From the NCBI GenBank assembly GCA_934555855.1, contig CAKTFL010000178.1, forward strand, positions 1 through 5,248: a DNA stretch of 5,248 nucleotides. The letters are read 5' to 3'. Under the pieces are notes generated by a model, which was given only the letters and a program-made list of their open reading frames with translations, was not told the origin of the DNA and ran no database searches. The position numbers and the translations under genes are program-made. Numbering within the stretch: position 1 is the first letter of the stretch; every line of letters begins with the position of its first letter. Below, piece by piece: positions 1 through 5,248 of this stretch. The stretch comes from an uncultured Sphingomonas sp. GTDB lineage: Bacteria; Pseudomonadota; Alphaproteobacteria; Sphingomonadales; Sphingomonadaceae.

Positions 1-1974
1 GGATGAGGCATTGTCGTTCGATGGCGGATCGATCCGGTAGAGTTGGCCTTGCCGCACCGTCTGCCGGATGGTCTTGTACGCCGCGACCCATTTGGTCGCG
101 GTGGGGAAGTCCTCCTCCTGCCACTTGTCCAGATTGGCGCCGATGCCCAGGCCGCCCTGCATCGAGGACAGGAAGCGGTAATCGAGCGACGTCGTGCGCG
201 TGTTTGCCCAGTTCGGGCTGTCGGTCACCCACGCCATCATCACCGCGACCGGATACGCCTGGGTGAAGCCGTCCTGGATCAGCAGCCGGTCGGCCGGATC
301 GGTATTGTCGGACGTCCATACCTCGTCGGTCAGGCCGATGATGCCCAGATCGACGCGCCCGCCCCCGCCCGAGCAGCCCTCGATCTCCAGCTTGGGATGG
401 CGCCGCCGCAACTCGGACAGAATGTGGTAGAGGTTGCGGACATAGTCCACATAGACGCGCTGCTGGTCCTGCACCGGCACCTCCGGCCACCCGGCTTCGG
501 TCCAGTTGCGGTTGTAATCCCACTCAGGAAGGCGATGTCATTGTCGCTGACCAGCCGGTCGAGAACGCCGAGCAGATGATCGCGCACGTCCTTCCGCGCG
601 AGATTGAGCACCAGCTGGTTACGCCCTTCCGTCCGCGGCCGGCCCGGATAGTTCAGCACCCAGTCGGGATGTGCGCGGTACAGGTCGCTGTCGACATTGA
701 CCATCTCCGGCTCCACCCACAGGCCGAAGTCCATGCCGAGCGCGTGCACCTTGTCGATCGGAGGCTTCAGGCTATTGGGGAACTTGGTCCGGTTGACCGT
801 CCAGTCGCCTAGCCCCGCCTTGTCGCTGTTACGCGCGCCGAACCAGCCGTCATCCACCACGAAGCGCTCCACCCCGATCCGCGCCGCCTTTTCCGCCAGC
901 ACTTCCTGTCCCGCCTCCGTCACGTCGAACGCGGTCGCTTCCCAGCTGTTGTACAGGACCGGCCGCAGCTTCGCCTTGGTCCCGCCGGGAATGACGTGCG
1001 CCACCTCGAATCGGTGAAAGCTGCGCGAGGCGCCACCCATGCCGCCGCTCGAGTAGACGGCATAAAAGGTCGGCGTGTCGAGCGCCTCGCCGGGCTTAAG
1101 CGTCCAGGAGAAGTCATAAGGGTTGTATCCGCCCATGATGCGGATGCGGCCGAGATTATCCTGGCCGACGCTGATCCGGAACGACCCCGACCAGGCAAGC
1201 GCTCCGTACCAGACGGGTCCGTCCTCCTCGCTGGTCACCCCTTCCTTGCCGATCGCGAAAAACGGATTGTTGCCGTGTCCGGTCGAGCCGCGGCGGCTTT
1301 CCAGCACGGTCAGCGCCGGCGTGATCGCGACCTGCTTCCTGGTCCATTCGGCGGCATGGCGGCCAGTCAGATAGTGCAGCTGGTAATCGTCACTCACCGG
1401 CAGCGTGAATATCGCCGACGCGATCTGGTCGATCCGCACCGGCCGGCTGTCGCCGTTGCGGACCGACGCCGACCGCGCGAGCACGCCGGTCTCGGAATCA
1501 ATCGTGTAGCGCAGCGTCACCGTCAGCGGGCGATTGATGTCGGCCAGCTCTACGATCAGCATCTCCCCCTGGACCGAGTGCGACCTGTATTTGAGGACGA
1601 GGTCGCGATTGCCGTCGGCAAATCGCCTTGACGCCGGGATCGCTGACCAGTCCCTCTCCCTGGCCGGAATATTCCTGCGGCGTGACCGAGCCCGCCGGAT
1701 CGAAGCCGGACAGCTCGCCCGGCGGCTTGACCAGCACCGGGTCGCCGGTCTTGACCGGGTCCGTCGAGACCAGCGGATCGCCATCGGCCAGCGGCGCTCC
1801 CCAATAAAGCGGTTGGAGATAGCCCTTGTCGTCGACCCCCATCGCATAGGTCACGCCAGCCCCGTCCAGCCTGAAGATCCTGCTGCCCGCCGGCGCCGTC
1901 ACCTTTGCCTCGGCGGCCGACGCACAAAGGGCGGCCGCGATGCCCGACGCCATCAGATATCCCTTTCTTTTCAT
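1..1974 (-). CDS. GH36 alpha-galactosidase, exported, frameshifted twice as read, 3' end outside window
   Basis: Glycoside hydrolase family 36 enzymes release terminal alpha-1,6-galactose from melibiose, raffinose-type sugars or galactomannan by a retaining mechanism. The ATG at 1974 has GGGAGAGGG just upstream and begins a signal peptide (basic MKRK, hydrophobic core, AEA cleavage site near residue 23), so export is likely. The protein is read in three frames: 1974-1624, about 1622-525, and 522-1. Rejoined, it gives about 658 residues without the C-terminus. Visible family motifs are LYNSWEA (about 340-346), DDGW (374-377), GLWVEPEMVN (418-427), HPDWVL, RNQLVLNLA, WDYNR with the presumed nucleophile Asp (about 486), GCSGGGGR (533-540) and WTSDNTD with the presumed acid/base Asp (about 556). 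The frame is still open at base 1; only the C-terminal beta-sandwich end should be missing. It is divergent from a LacI-type regulator. The GH36 assignment is very secure, but whether the gene is truly broken is not. Confidence 0.93.
519..528 (-). other. Apparent frameshift 2 in alpha-galactosidase, next to the nucleophile
   Basis: The minus strand reads DNDIAFL and then SGITTATG, while the family expects FLKWDYNRNW. Adding one A to the single A at 524 (CTG A-G TGG to CTG AAG TGG) restores KWDYNRNW. From there the frame stays open to base 1 with all later GH36 motifs in place. The likely lesion is therefore one missing A. Confidence 0.9.
1620..1630 (-). other. Apparent frameshift 1 in alpha-galactosidase
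   Basis: On the minus strand, the frame from the 1974 start reads SDPGVKA up to 1624 and then turns into arginine-rich nonsense. The GH36-like sequence resumes as FADGNRDLVLKY in the neighbouring frame from 1622. Joining them needs one base removed here (for example the A at 1623 or one G of 1626-1627) or two bases added. The shift lies in the N-terminal beta-sandwich domain. Confidence 0.85.
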
Positions 1975-2012
1975 GACCCTCTCCCGGAATCGCTAGCCTT
2001 GGACCAAGTGTG

Positions 2013-2027
2013 TGCAAACGATTTACA
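2013..2027. promoter_or_regulatory. Candidate LacI-family operator
   Basis: TGCAAACGATTTACA is an imperfect 15-bp palindrome: 10 of its 14 flanking bases pair symmetrically around the central G. It has the TG..AA...TT..CA outline of LacI-family operators, one base longer than the usual 14-bp form with a central CG. It sits in the divergent control region, about 40 bp from the alpha-galactosidase start and about 85-100 bp from the lacI start, where a local repressor could control both genes. Binding is inferred. Confidence 0.45.
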
Positions 2028-2029
2028 TG

Positions 2030-2057
2030 TTGGTAGGACAGCCATCCGGCGTATGAC
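2030..2057 (+). promoter_or_regulatory. Weak sigma70-like promoter candidate for the LacI-type regulator
   Basis: TTGGTA (2030-2035) and TATGAC (2052-2057) each match 4 of 6 bases of the -35 and -10 consensus and are 16 bp apart. Transcription would start near 2064-2066. That favours a translation start downstream of 2066. The -35 box lies 2 bp from the operator candidate, so autoregulation is possible. Confidence 0.25.
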
Positions 2058-2113
2058 AAGGGCGCATGCTCGCCCGAGGTTTGCAGACCCGGATGAAGCT
2101 GGAGATGGCAGTA

Positions 2114-3127
2114 GTGAGTGACGCGACGACCCGGATCAGGAACATCACCGATCTCGCGCGTTTAGCCGGGGTGTCTCCGGGGACGGTGTCGCGCGCGCTC
2201 GCCGACAAGACGCTGGTCAACCGCGAAACGCGCGAGCGTATCCAGGCGCTCGCCGCCGAGCATGGCTTTCGCCCGAACCAGATGGCTAGCCGCCTTCGAA
2301 CCCGCCGCACGGGTGTCGTCGGCGTCGTCGTGCCGCTGGGCCATGAGCGGCGACAGCATCTGTCCGATCCCTTTTTCATGACGCTGCTCAGCCATCTGGC
2401 GGACGAGCTGACCGAAAGCGGCCATGACCTGATGCTCTCGCGGGTGATCCCGGACGCGGATGACTGGCTCGACCGGGTGGTCGGGTCGGGGATGCTCGAC
2501 GGCGTTCTCGTGATCGGACAATCCGACCAGTTCGACGCGATCGAGCGAGTGGCGGAAAGCTACCGCCCGCTTGTCGTCTGGGGCAGCCACATGCCGGGGC
2601 AACGGCATTGCGCGGTCGGCGTGGACAACAGGTTGGGCGGCCGGCTGGTGGGCGAGCGGCTGATCGGGAGAGGCTGCCGCCGGATCGCCTATCTCGGCGA
2701 AATCCGCACGCTGGAACTGCGCGAACGCCATGCCGGGCTGTGCGAGGCAGTGGCGGCGGCGGGGCTGCCGCAACCGCTGCAACTCGACACCCACCTCGCC
2801 TCCGAACTCATGTCGGGCGAGATCGCGGCGCATCTCGACAGGATGGGCGACAGCATCGACGGCATCGCCGCCGCATCGGACGTGATCGCCATGCATACGC
2901 TGCGGCTGCTGGCGGATCGCGGCATTGCCGTGCCGGGAACGGTGCCCGTTACCGGCTTCGACGATCTGCCGCTCGCCAAGCAGACGGTGCCGCGCATTAC
3001 CACGATCCGCCAGGATCTCGTCACGGGGGCCAAGGCCATGGTCACGGCGCTGTATGCCCGCATGGCGGGCCAGGACGTGCCGTCGGTGGAGATGATCCCG
3101 TCGCTGATCGAGCGCGACAGCGCCTGA
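2114..3127 (+). CDS. LacI-family transcriptional regulator
   Basis: A DNA-binding repressor with a sugar-type effector domain. Numbered from the GTG at 2114 (337 aa), the N-terminal helix-turn-helix is residues 11-30 (ITDLARLAGVSPGTVSRALA), with Pro22 and Gly23 at the two key base-contacting positions of the recognition helix. The hinge helix follows with the minor-groove leucine in ASRL (about 58-61). A periplasmic-binding-protein-like core runs from GVVGVVVP to the end and includes TGFDDLPLA and the typical late motif TTIRQDL. The start is uncertain. GTG 2114 has GGAG at 2101-2104 with a 9-base spacer and puts the helix-turn-helix at the usual distance from the N-terminus; ATG 2105, 2093 and 2066 are in frame but have poorer ribosome-site spacing. 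It is divergent from the alpha-galactosidase, so control of that gene by an alpha-galactoside or galactose signal is likely but inferred. The frame is intact. Confidence 0.93.
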   Translation: MSDATTRIRNITDLARLAGVSPGTVSRALADKTLVNRETRERIQALAAEHGFRPNQMASRLRTRRTGVVGVVVPLGHERRQHLSDPFFMTLLSHLADELTESGHDLMLSRVIPDADDWLDRVVGSGMLDGVLVIGQSDQFDAIERVAESYRPLVVWGSHMPGQRHCAVGVDNRLGGRLVGERLIGRGCRRIAYLGEIRTLELRERHAGLCEAVAAAGLPQPLQLDTHLASELMSGEIAAHLDRMGDSIDGIAAASDVIAMHTLRLLADRGIAVPGTVPVTGFDDLPLAKQTVPRITTIRQDLVTGAKAMVTALYARMAGQDVPSVEMIPSLIERDSA

Positions 3128-3137
3128 CCTGTTGGCC

Positions 3138-3167
3138 GGTTCACCGGGGCCGGGTTCACCGGGGCCG
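3138..3167. repeat. Exact 15-bp tandem duplication over the trmJ stop codon
   Basis: GGTTCACCGGGGCCG occurs twice back to back (3138-3152 and 3153-3167) between the converging lacI and trmJ genes. On the minus strand each copy carries CGG TGA, so the fusion gene's stop codon is duplicated in the same frame five codons apart. The GC-rich segment can form short hairpins, but no T-run follows in either direction, so I do not call it a terminator. Confidence 0.85.
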
Positions 3168-4274
3168 TTTCGCCCCGCCCAGCGCCGACAGCACTCCGCG
3201 CAGGGTGCGAACCTCCTGGCTCGACCAGCCCGGCTTGGTCAGCAGGGTACGAAGCGTCCGCTTCGTCGCCGGCGTGCGATCGGGCGGGAAGTAGAAGCCG
3301 GTCGCCTCCAGCAGCGCATCGAGCTGGCCGATCATGCCTTCCAGCTCCTCATGCGGGGCGGGCGGGTCCAGTTCGACCTCGGGCGGGCTAGCCAGTCCCT
3401 GACCCTTCGACCATTCATAGGCGACCAGGATGACTGCCTGGGCAAGGTTCAGACTGCCGAACTCGGGATTGATCGGCACGGTCAGGATCGTGCGCGCGAG
3501 GGCGACGTCGTCGGTCTCCAGCCCCGACCGCTCCGGCCCGAACAGGATGGCGCTGCGCTCTGGCCCGGCATGGACGACGCGGGCGGCGGCTTCGGGCGTC
3601 ACCACCGGCTTGGTCACGCCGCGCTTGCGGACGGTGGTGGCGAAGACATGGGCGCAGTCCGAGACCGCTTCGGCCACGCTGTCGAACACGCGGGCGTTTT
3701 CCAGCACCGTGTCGGCGCCGGATGCGGCGGGGCCGGCCTGCGGATTGGGCCAGCCGTCACGCGGGGAGACCAGGCGCATCTCGGTCAGCCCGAAATTGAG
3801 CATGGCGCGGGCAGCCTTGCCGATGTTCTCGCCCAGTTGCGGCCGGACAAGGACGATGACGGGGGGTGGGGTGGCTGCGCTTGTGCTTCGAGACGGGCCT
3901 TCGCCTGTGCTCAGGCCCTTCTCAGCACGAACGGATGTTTCTGATTTCCGTTCGTCGTGAGGAGTCGCTGAGCCTGTCGAAGCGGCGTCTCGAAGGATCG
4001 CCGGGCTCGCGAGTTGCCGTATCCGCTCCCATTCCCCCCGGATCAGCGCCTCCTTCTTCGCCCGGCCCCAACCCTTGATCTGCCGTTCCGCTTCCAGTGC
4101 CTCGATCCGGCTCGGGAAATCCTGCGACCAGACCAGCTCCACCGGCCGGCGCCCTTGGGTATGGCCCTCGACCTCTCCCGCCTGATGCTGCCCCAGCCGC
4201 ACCTCCAGCGTGTCGGTGTGCCCGACATAATAGCTGTCGTCGGCGCATCGCAGCATGTACGCCCAGAACGTCAT
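3156..4274 (-). CDS. trmJ: GIY-YIG nuclease domain fused to TrmJ-type tRNA 2'-O-methyltransferase
   Basis: A single 372-aa frame from the ATG at 4274. Residues 3-82 are a small GIY-YIG nuclease domain: [15 protein letters not shown], then R26, H30, and a Glu-rich helix (58-67) leading into [13 protein letters not shown]. Residues about 94-130 are a low-complexity linker encoded by a palindromic repeat. Residues 136-372 are a full-length SpoU/SPOUT methyltransferase with [19 protein letters not shown] (motif 1, R156), [10 protein letters not shown] (motif 2, 244-253) and [15 protein letters not shown] (motif 3, 267-281, forming the trefoil-knot SAM site). TrmJ methylates the 2'-OH of nucleotide 32 in tRNA anticodon loops. 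These are usually two separate proteins. No ATG, GTG or TTG lies in frame between the nuclease domain and the TrmJ core, so methyltransferase production seems to depend on the GIY-YIG start. The start overlaps the nrdR stop (ATGA). The domain calls are secure; whether the fusion is natural, and what the nuclease half does, is open. Confidence 0.9.
   Translation of the reverse strand: MTFWAYMLRCADDSYYVGHTDTLEVRLGQHQAGEVEGHTQGRRPVELVWSQDFPSRIEALEAERQIKGWGRAKKEALIRGEWERIRQLASPAILRDAASTGSATPHDERKSETSVRAEKGLSTGEGPSRSTSAATPPPVIVLVRPQLGENIGKAARAMLNFGLTEMRLVSPRDGWPNPQAGPAASGADTVLENARVFDSVAEAVSDCAHVFATTVRKRGVTKPVVTPEAAARVVHAGPERSAILFGPERSGLETDDVALARTILTVPINPEFGSLNLAQAVILVAYEWSKGQGLASPPEVELDPPAPHEELEGMIGQLDALLEATGFYFPPDRTPATKRTLRTLLTKPGWSSQEVRTLRGVLSALGGAKRPR
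3886..3995. repeat. REP-like imperfect inverted repeat, about 110 bp, inside the fusion ORF
   Basis: The left arm 3886-3934 and right arm 3948-3995 are imperfect reverse complements around a 13-base AT-rich centre (3935-3947). The paired blocks are CTTCGAGACG, CTTCG, CTCAG and ACGAACGG, with mismatched stretches between them. The block types resemble the short palindromic repeats I recall as scattered between genes in sphingomonad genomes. Here the element lies inside a reading frame and is open on the minus strand across its whole length, encoding residues about 94-130 of the GIY-YIG/TrmJ protein. Its RNA could fold into a long stem in the middle of the mRNA. Confidence 0.8.
4271..4274 (-). 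promoter_or_regulatory. ATGA stop-start overlap, nrdR to GIY-YIG/TrmJ
   Basis: The TGA of nrdR (4273-4271) overlaps the ATG of the fusion gene (4274-4272). Upstream is a G-rich stretch (GAGGCGGGG) that could serve as a ribosome site. This arrangement usually gives translational coupling, so fusion-protein synthesis is probably tied to nrdR translation. Confidence 0.7.
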
Positions 4275-4747
4275 TCGCGCCCCGCCTCGCCGACCTGACC
4301 GGCGAACGCCTCGAAGTCGCGAGCCTCGCTGAACTCGCGATACACGCTGGCAAAGCGGATATAGGCAACGGGGTCGAGCGCCTTCAGTCCGTCCATCACC
4401 AGCTCGCCGATCCGCTTGGACGACACTTCGGCCTCGCCACTGGTTTCCAGCTGGCGCTGCACGCCGGACACCAGCTTCTCGATCCGCACGGGATCGATCG
4501 GTCGCTTTCGCGTCGCGATGGCGATCGAGCGGACCAGCTTGTCGCGCTCGAACGGCTCGCGGCGCAGCTGACCTTCGGTTCCCACCGACTTGACCACGGT
4601 CAGCTCGCGCAGCTGGATACGTTCGAAGGTGGTGAAGCGGGCGGCGCAGCCCTCGCACTGGCGTCGCCGGCGGATAGCCGCCCCGTCTTCGGTGGGGCGG
4701 CTGTCCTTTACCTGGCTATCTTCGTGGCCGCAGAACGGGCAGCGCAT
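4271..4747 (-). CDS. nrdR: Transcriptional repressor NrdR
   Basis: NrdR binds NrdR boxes upstream of ribonucleotide reductase genes and represses them according to the ATP/dATP state. The 158-aa frame shows the full architecture. The N-terminal zinc ribbon has C3, C6, C31 and C34 (CPFC and CEGC) with the basic RRRRQ stretch between the pairs and FTTFER after them. The ATP-cone domain runs from about residue 49 to 140, with REPFERDKL and the family-typical [13 protein letters not shown] near its end. Length is normal for the family. The ATG at 4747 lies 1 bp after the stop of the upstream 62-aa gene, and its ribosome site (AAGGGATAGG) overlaps that gene's end. Its own TGA overlaps the next gene's ATG. 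It appears to be in one operon with glyA and trmJ. I saw no NrdR box in the window. Confidence 0.97.
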   Translation of the reverse strand: MRCPFCGHEDSQVKDSRPTEDGAAIRRRRQCEGCAARFTTFERIQLRELTVVKSVGTEGQLRREPFERDKLVRSIAIATRKRPIDPVRIEKLVSGVQRQLETSGEAEVSSKRIGELVMDGLKALDPVAYIRFASVYREFSEARDFEAFAGQVGEAGRE

Positions 4748-4748
4748 C

Positions 4749-4937
4749 CTATCCCTTGTTCCGCTTCGAATAGGCGTAAGCCGCGCCGGCGATCGCGCCG
4801 AAGACAGGGCCCACCACCGGAATCGGAATCGCGATCACCGCGCCGATCGCGCTGTATTTCGCCATCCGCCTGCCCAGGCCGGGCGTCCCCTTGATCTCGT
4901 TCTGGATCGTGCGAGCCTTGCTGTCGATCGATGCCAT
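4749..4937 (-). CDS. Small glycine-rich membrane-type protein, function unknown
   Basis: I do not recognise this 62-aa protein. The ATG at 4937 is supported by AAGGA with a 7-base spacer. The same frame is open further upstream only because of the apparent glyA frameshift, and that extension is out-of-frame glyA. The N-terminal 30 residues are polar and basic ([24 protein letters not shown]). Residues about 31-56 form one hydrophobic, Gly/Ala-rich segment with IPIPVVGP and [10 protein letters not shown], and a basic SKRNKG tail follows. This suggests a single membrane-spanning or hairpin segment with small-residue (glycine-zipper-like) packing. It lies 4 bp after the glyA stop and 1 bp before nrdR, so it is probably translated from the same mRNA. 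Candidate roles such as a small inner-membrane protein are guesses. Confidence 0.8.
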   Translation of the reverse strand: MASIDSKARTIQNEIKGTPGLGRRMAKYSAIGAVIAIPIPVVGPVFGAIAGAAYAYSKRNKG

Positions 4938-4941
4938 GCCG

Positions 4942-5248
4942 TTATCCTTCGTAGATCGGAAAGCGCGCGCACAGGGCGCGCACCCGGTCCCGAACGCCTG
5001 CCTCGACGCTCGGGTCCCCGCCCTCGCCCTCTCGCGCAGGCCGTCGAGCACGTCGGCGACCATGTGGCCGATCTCCCGGAACTCCGCCGAGCCGAAGCCG
5101 CGCGTGGTGCCGGCGGGCGAGCCGACGCGGATGCCGCTGGTCTTGACCGGGGGCAGCGGATCGTTGGGGATGCCGTTCTTGTTGCAGGTGATGCCCGCGC
5201 GCTCCAGCGCCTCGTCGGCGTCGCGGCCGGTGATGCCGACCGGGCGCA
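4942..5248 (-). CDS. glyA: Serine hydroxymethyltransferase, C-terminal part, frameshifted as read
   Basis: GlyA is the PLP enzyme that interconverts serine and glycine and supplies 5,10-methylene-tetrahydrofolate. Only about the last 100 residues are in the window; the PLP lysine and the start lie beyond the right edge. The sequence [20 protein letters not shown], then [20 protein letters not shown] and [13 protein letters not shown], is a close match to the conserved C-terminal domain, including the Arg in SGIRVGSPA that binds the substrate carboxylate. After LRER (about 5030) the frame goes wrong. The correct ending [20 protein letters not shown] ... FPIYEG and TAA (4944-4942) is in another frame, recovered by adding one G. 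It is the upstream member of a compact operon with the 62-aa gene, nrdR and the trmJ fusion. Confidence 0.95.
   Translation of the reverse strand, partial: APGRHHRPRRRRGAGARGHHLQQERHPQRSAAPGQDQRHPRRLARRHHARLRLGGVPGDRPHGRRRARRPAREGEGGDPSVEAGVRDRVRALCARFPIYEG
5026..5031 (-). other. Apparent frameshift in glyA
   Basis: The minus strand has GAG AGG GCG AGG. Inserting one G in the G-run at 5027-5029 gives GAG AGG GGC GAG GGC, which restores the expected GlyA ending and its TAA stop next to the following gene. A one-base homopolymer undercall would explain it. Confidence 0.85.

Noticed and set aside
43..579. Long plus-strand frame opposite the alpha-galactosidase
   Set aside because: Antisense shadow in high-GC DNA; the minus strand carries unmistakable GH36 motifs across the same bases and the plus frame shows no recognisable domain.
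1985..2020. Minus-strand promoter TTGCAC - 16 bp - TAGCGA for the alpha-galactosidase
   Set aside because: The -10 matches too few consensus bases and the leader would be only about 10 bases; too weak to list as a feature.
2162..2896. 244-codon minus-strand frame opposite lacI
   Set aside because: The plus strand encodes a complete LacI-type regulator here; the minus frame is rich in His, Arg and Pro with no family features, as expected of a shadow.
3134..3167. GC-rich hairpins between lacI and trmJ as a rho-independent terminator
   Set aside because: Stems are short (4-6 bp, bulged) and no T-run follows on either strand; the tandem duplication explains the apparent structure.
4274..4658. 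Longer start for the GIY-YIG/TrmJ protein inside nrdR
   Set aside because: The upstream 128 codons are out-of-frame nrdR, arginine-rich and without domain features; GIY-YIG homology begins right at the ATG at 4274, which overlaps the nrdR stop.
4097..4894. 265-codon plus-strand frame over nrdR and the GIY-YIG domain
   Set aside because: It overlaps three well-supported minus-strand genes and has no recognisable content.
4749..5063. 104-aa protein with an N-terminal extension of the 62-aa gene (ATG at 5063)
   Set aside because: The extension is the glyA C-terminus read past an apparent frameshift; the ATG at 4937 has a proper ribosome site and sits just after the restored glyA stop.

Overview
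The window looks like chromosome from a high-GC alphaproteobacterium, most likely a sphingomonad. The evidence is the glyA-nrdR-trmJ gene order, the style of the proteins, and a palindromic repeat built from TTCGTGCTGAG / CTTCGACAGGCTCAG-type blocks that I recall as common between Sphingomonas genes. The organism call is inference; no rRNA or other marker gene is present.

Left part (1-3127): a sugar-utilisation pair transcribed divergently. On the minus strand is a secreted or periplasmic GH36 alpha-galactosidase whose 3' end lies outside the window. On the plus strand is a LacI-family repressor. They share a control region of about 140 bp (1975-2113) holding a LacI-type operator candidate (2013-2027) and a weak promoter candidate for the regulator. 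The simplest model is local control of the galactosidase by this repressor.

Right part (3156-5248): a tightly packed minus-strand housekeeping operon, read right to left. It contains the 3' end of glyA (serine hydroxymethyltransferase), a 62-aa glycine-rich membrane-type protein, nrdR (repressor of ribonucleotide reductase genes), and one long ORF joining a GIY-YIG nuclease domain to a complete TrmJ-type tRNA 2'-O-methyltransferase. Gaps are 4 bp, 1 bp and a 4-bp ATGA overlap, so co-transcription and translational coupling are likely. This operon converges with lacI, with 28 bp between the stop codons.

Two things stand out. First, the GIY-YIG and TrmJ domains are fused in frame through a roughly 110-bp imperfect palindromic repeat that is translated as a linker, and the TrmJ part has no ATG, GTG or TTG start of its own at its N-terminus. 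Second, three apparent single-base indels break conserved genes: two in the alpha-galactosidase, one of them directly before the catalytic nucleophile, and one in glyA. Three in 5.2 kb, one of them in a core metabolic gene, suggests sequence errors more than real gene decay, and the raw reads would settle it. I found no RNA genes, insertion sequences or CRISPR, and no gene-free stretch over 300 bases.
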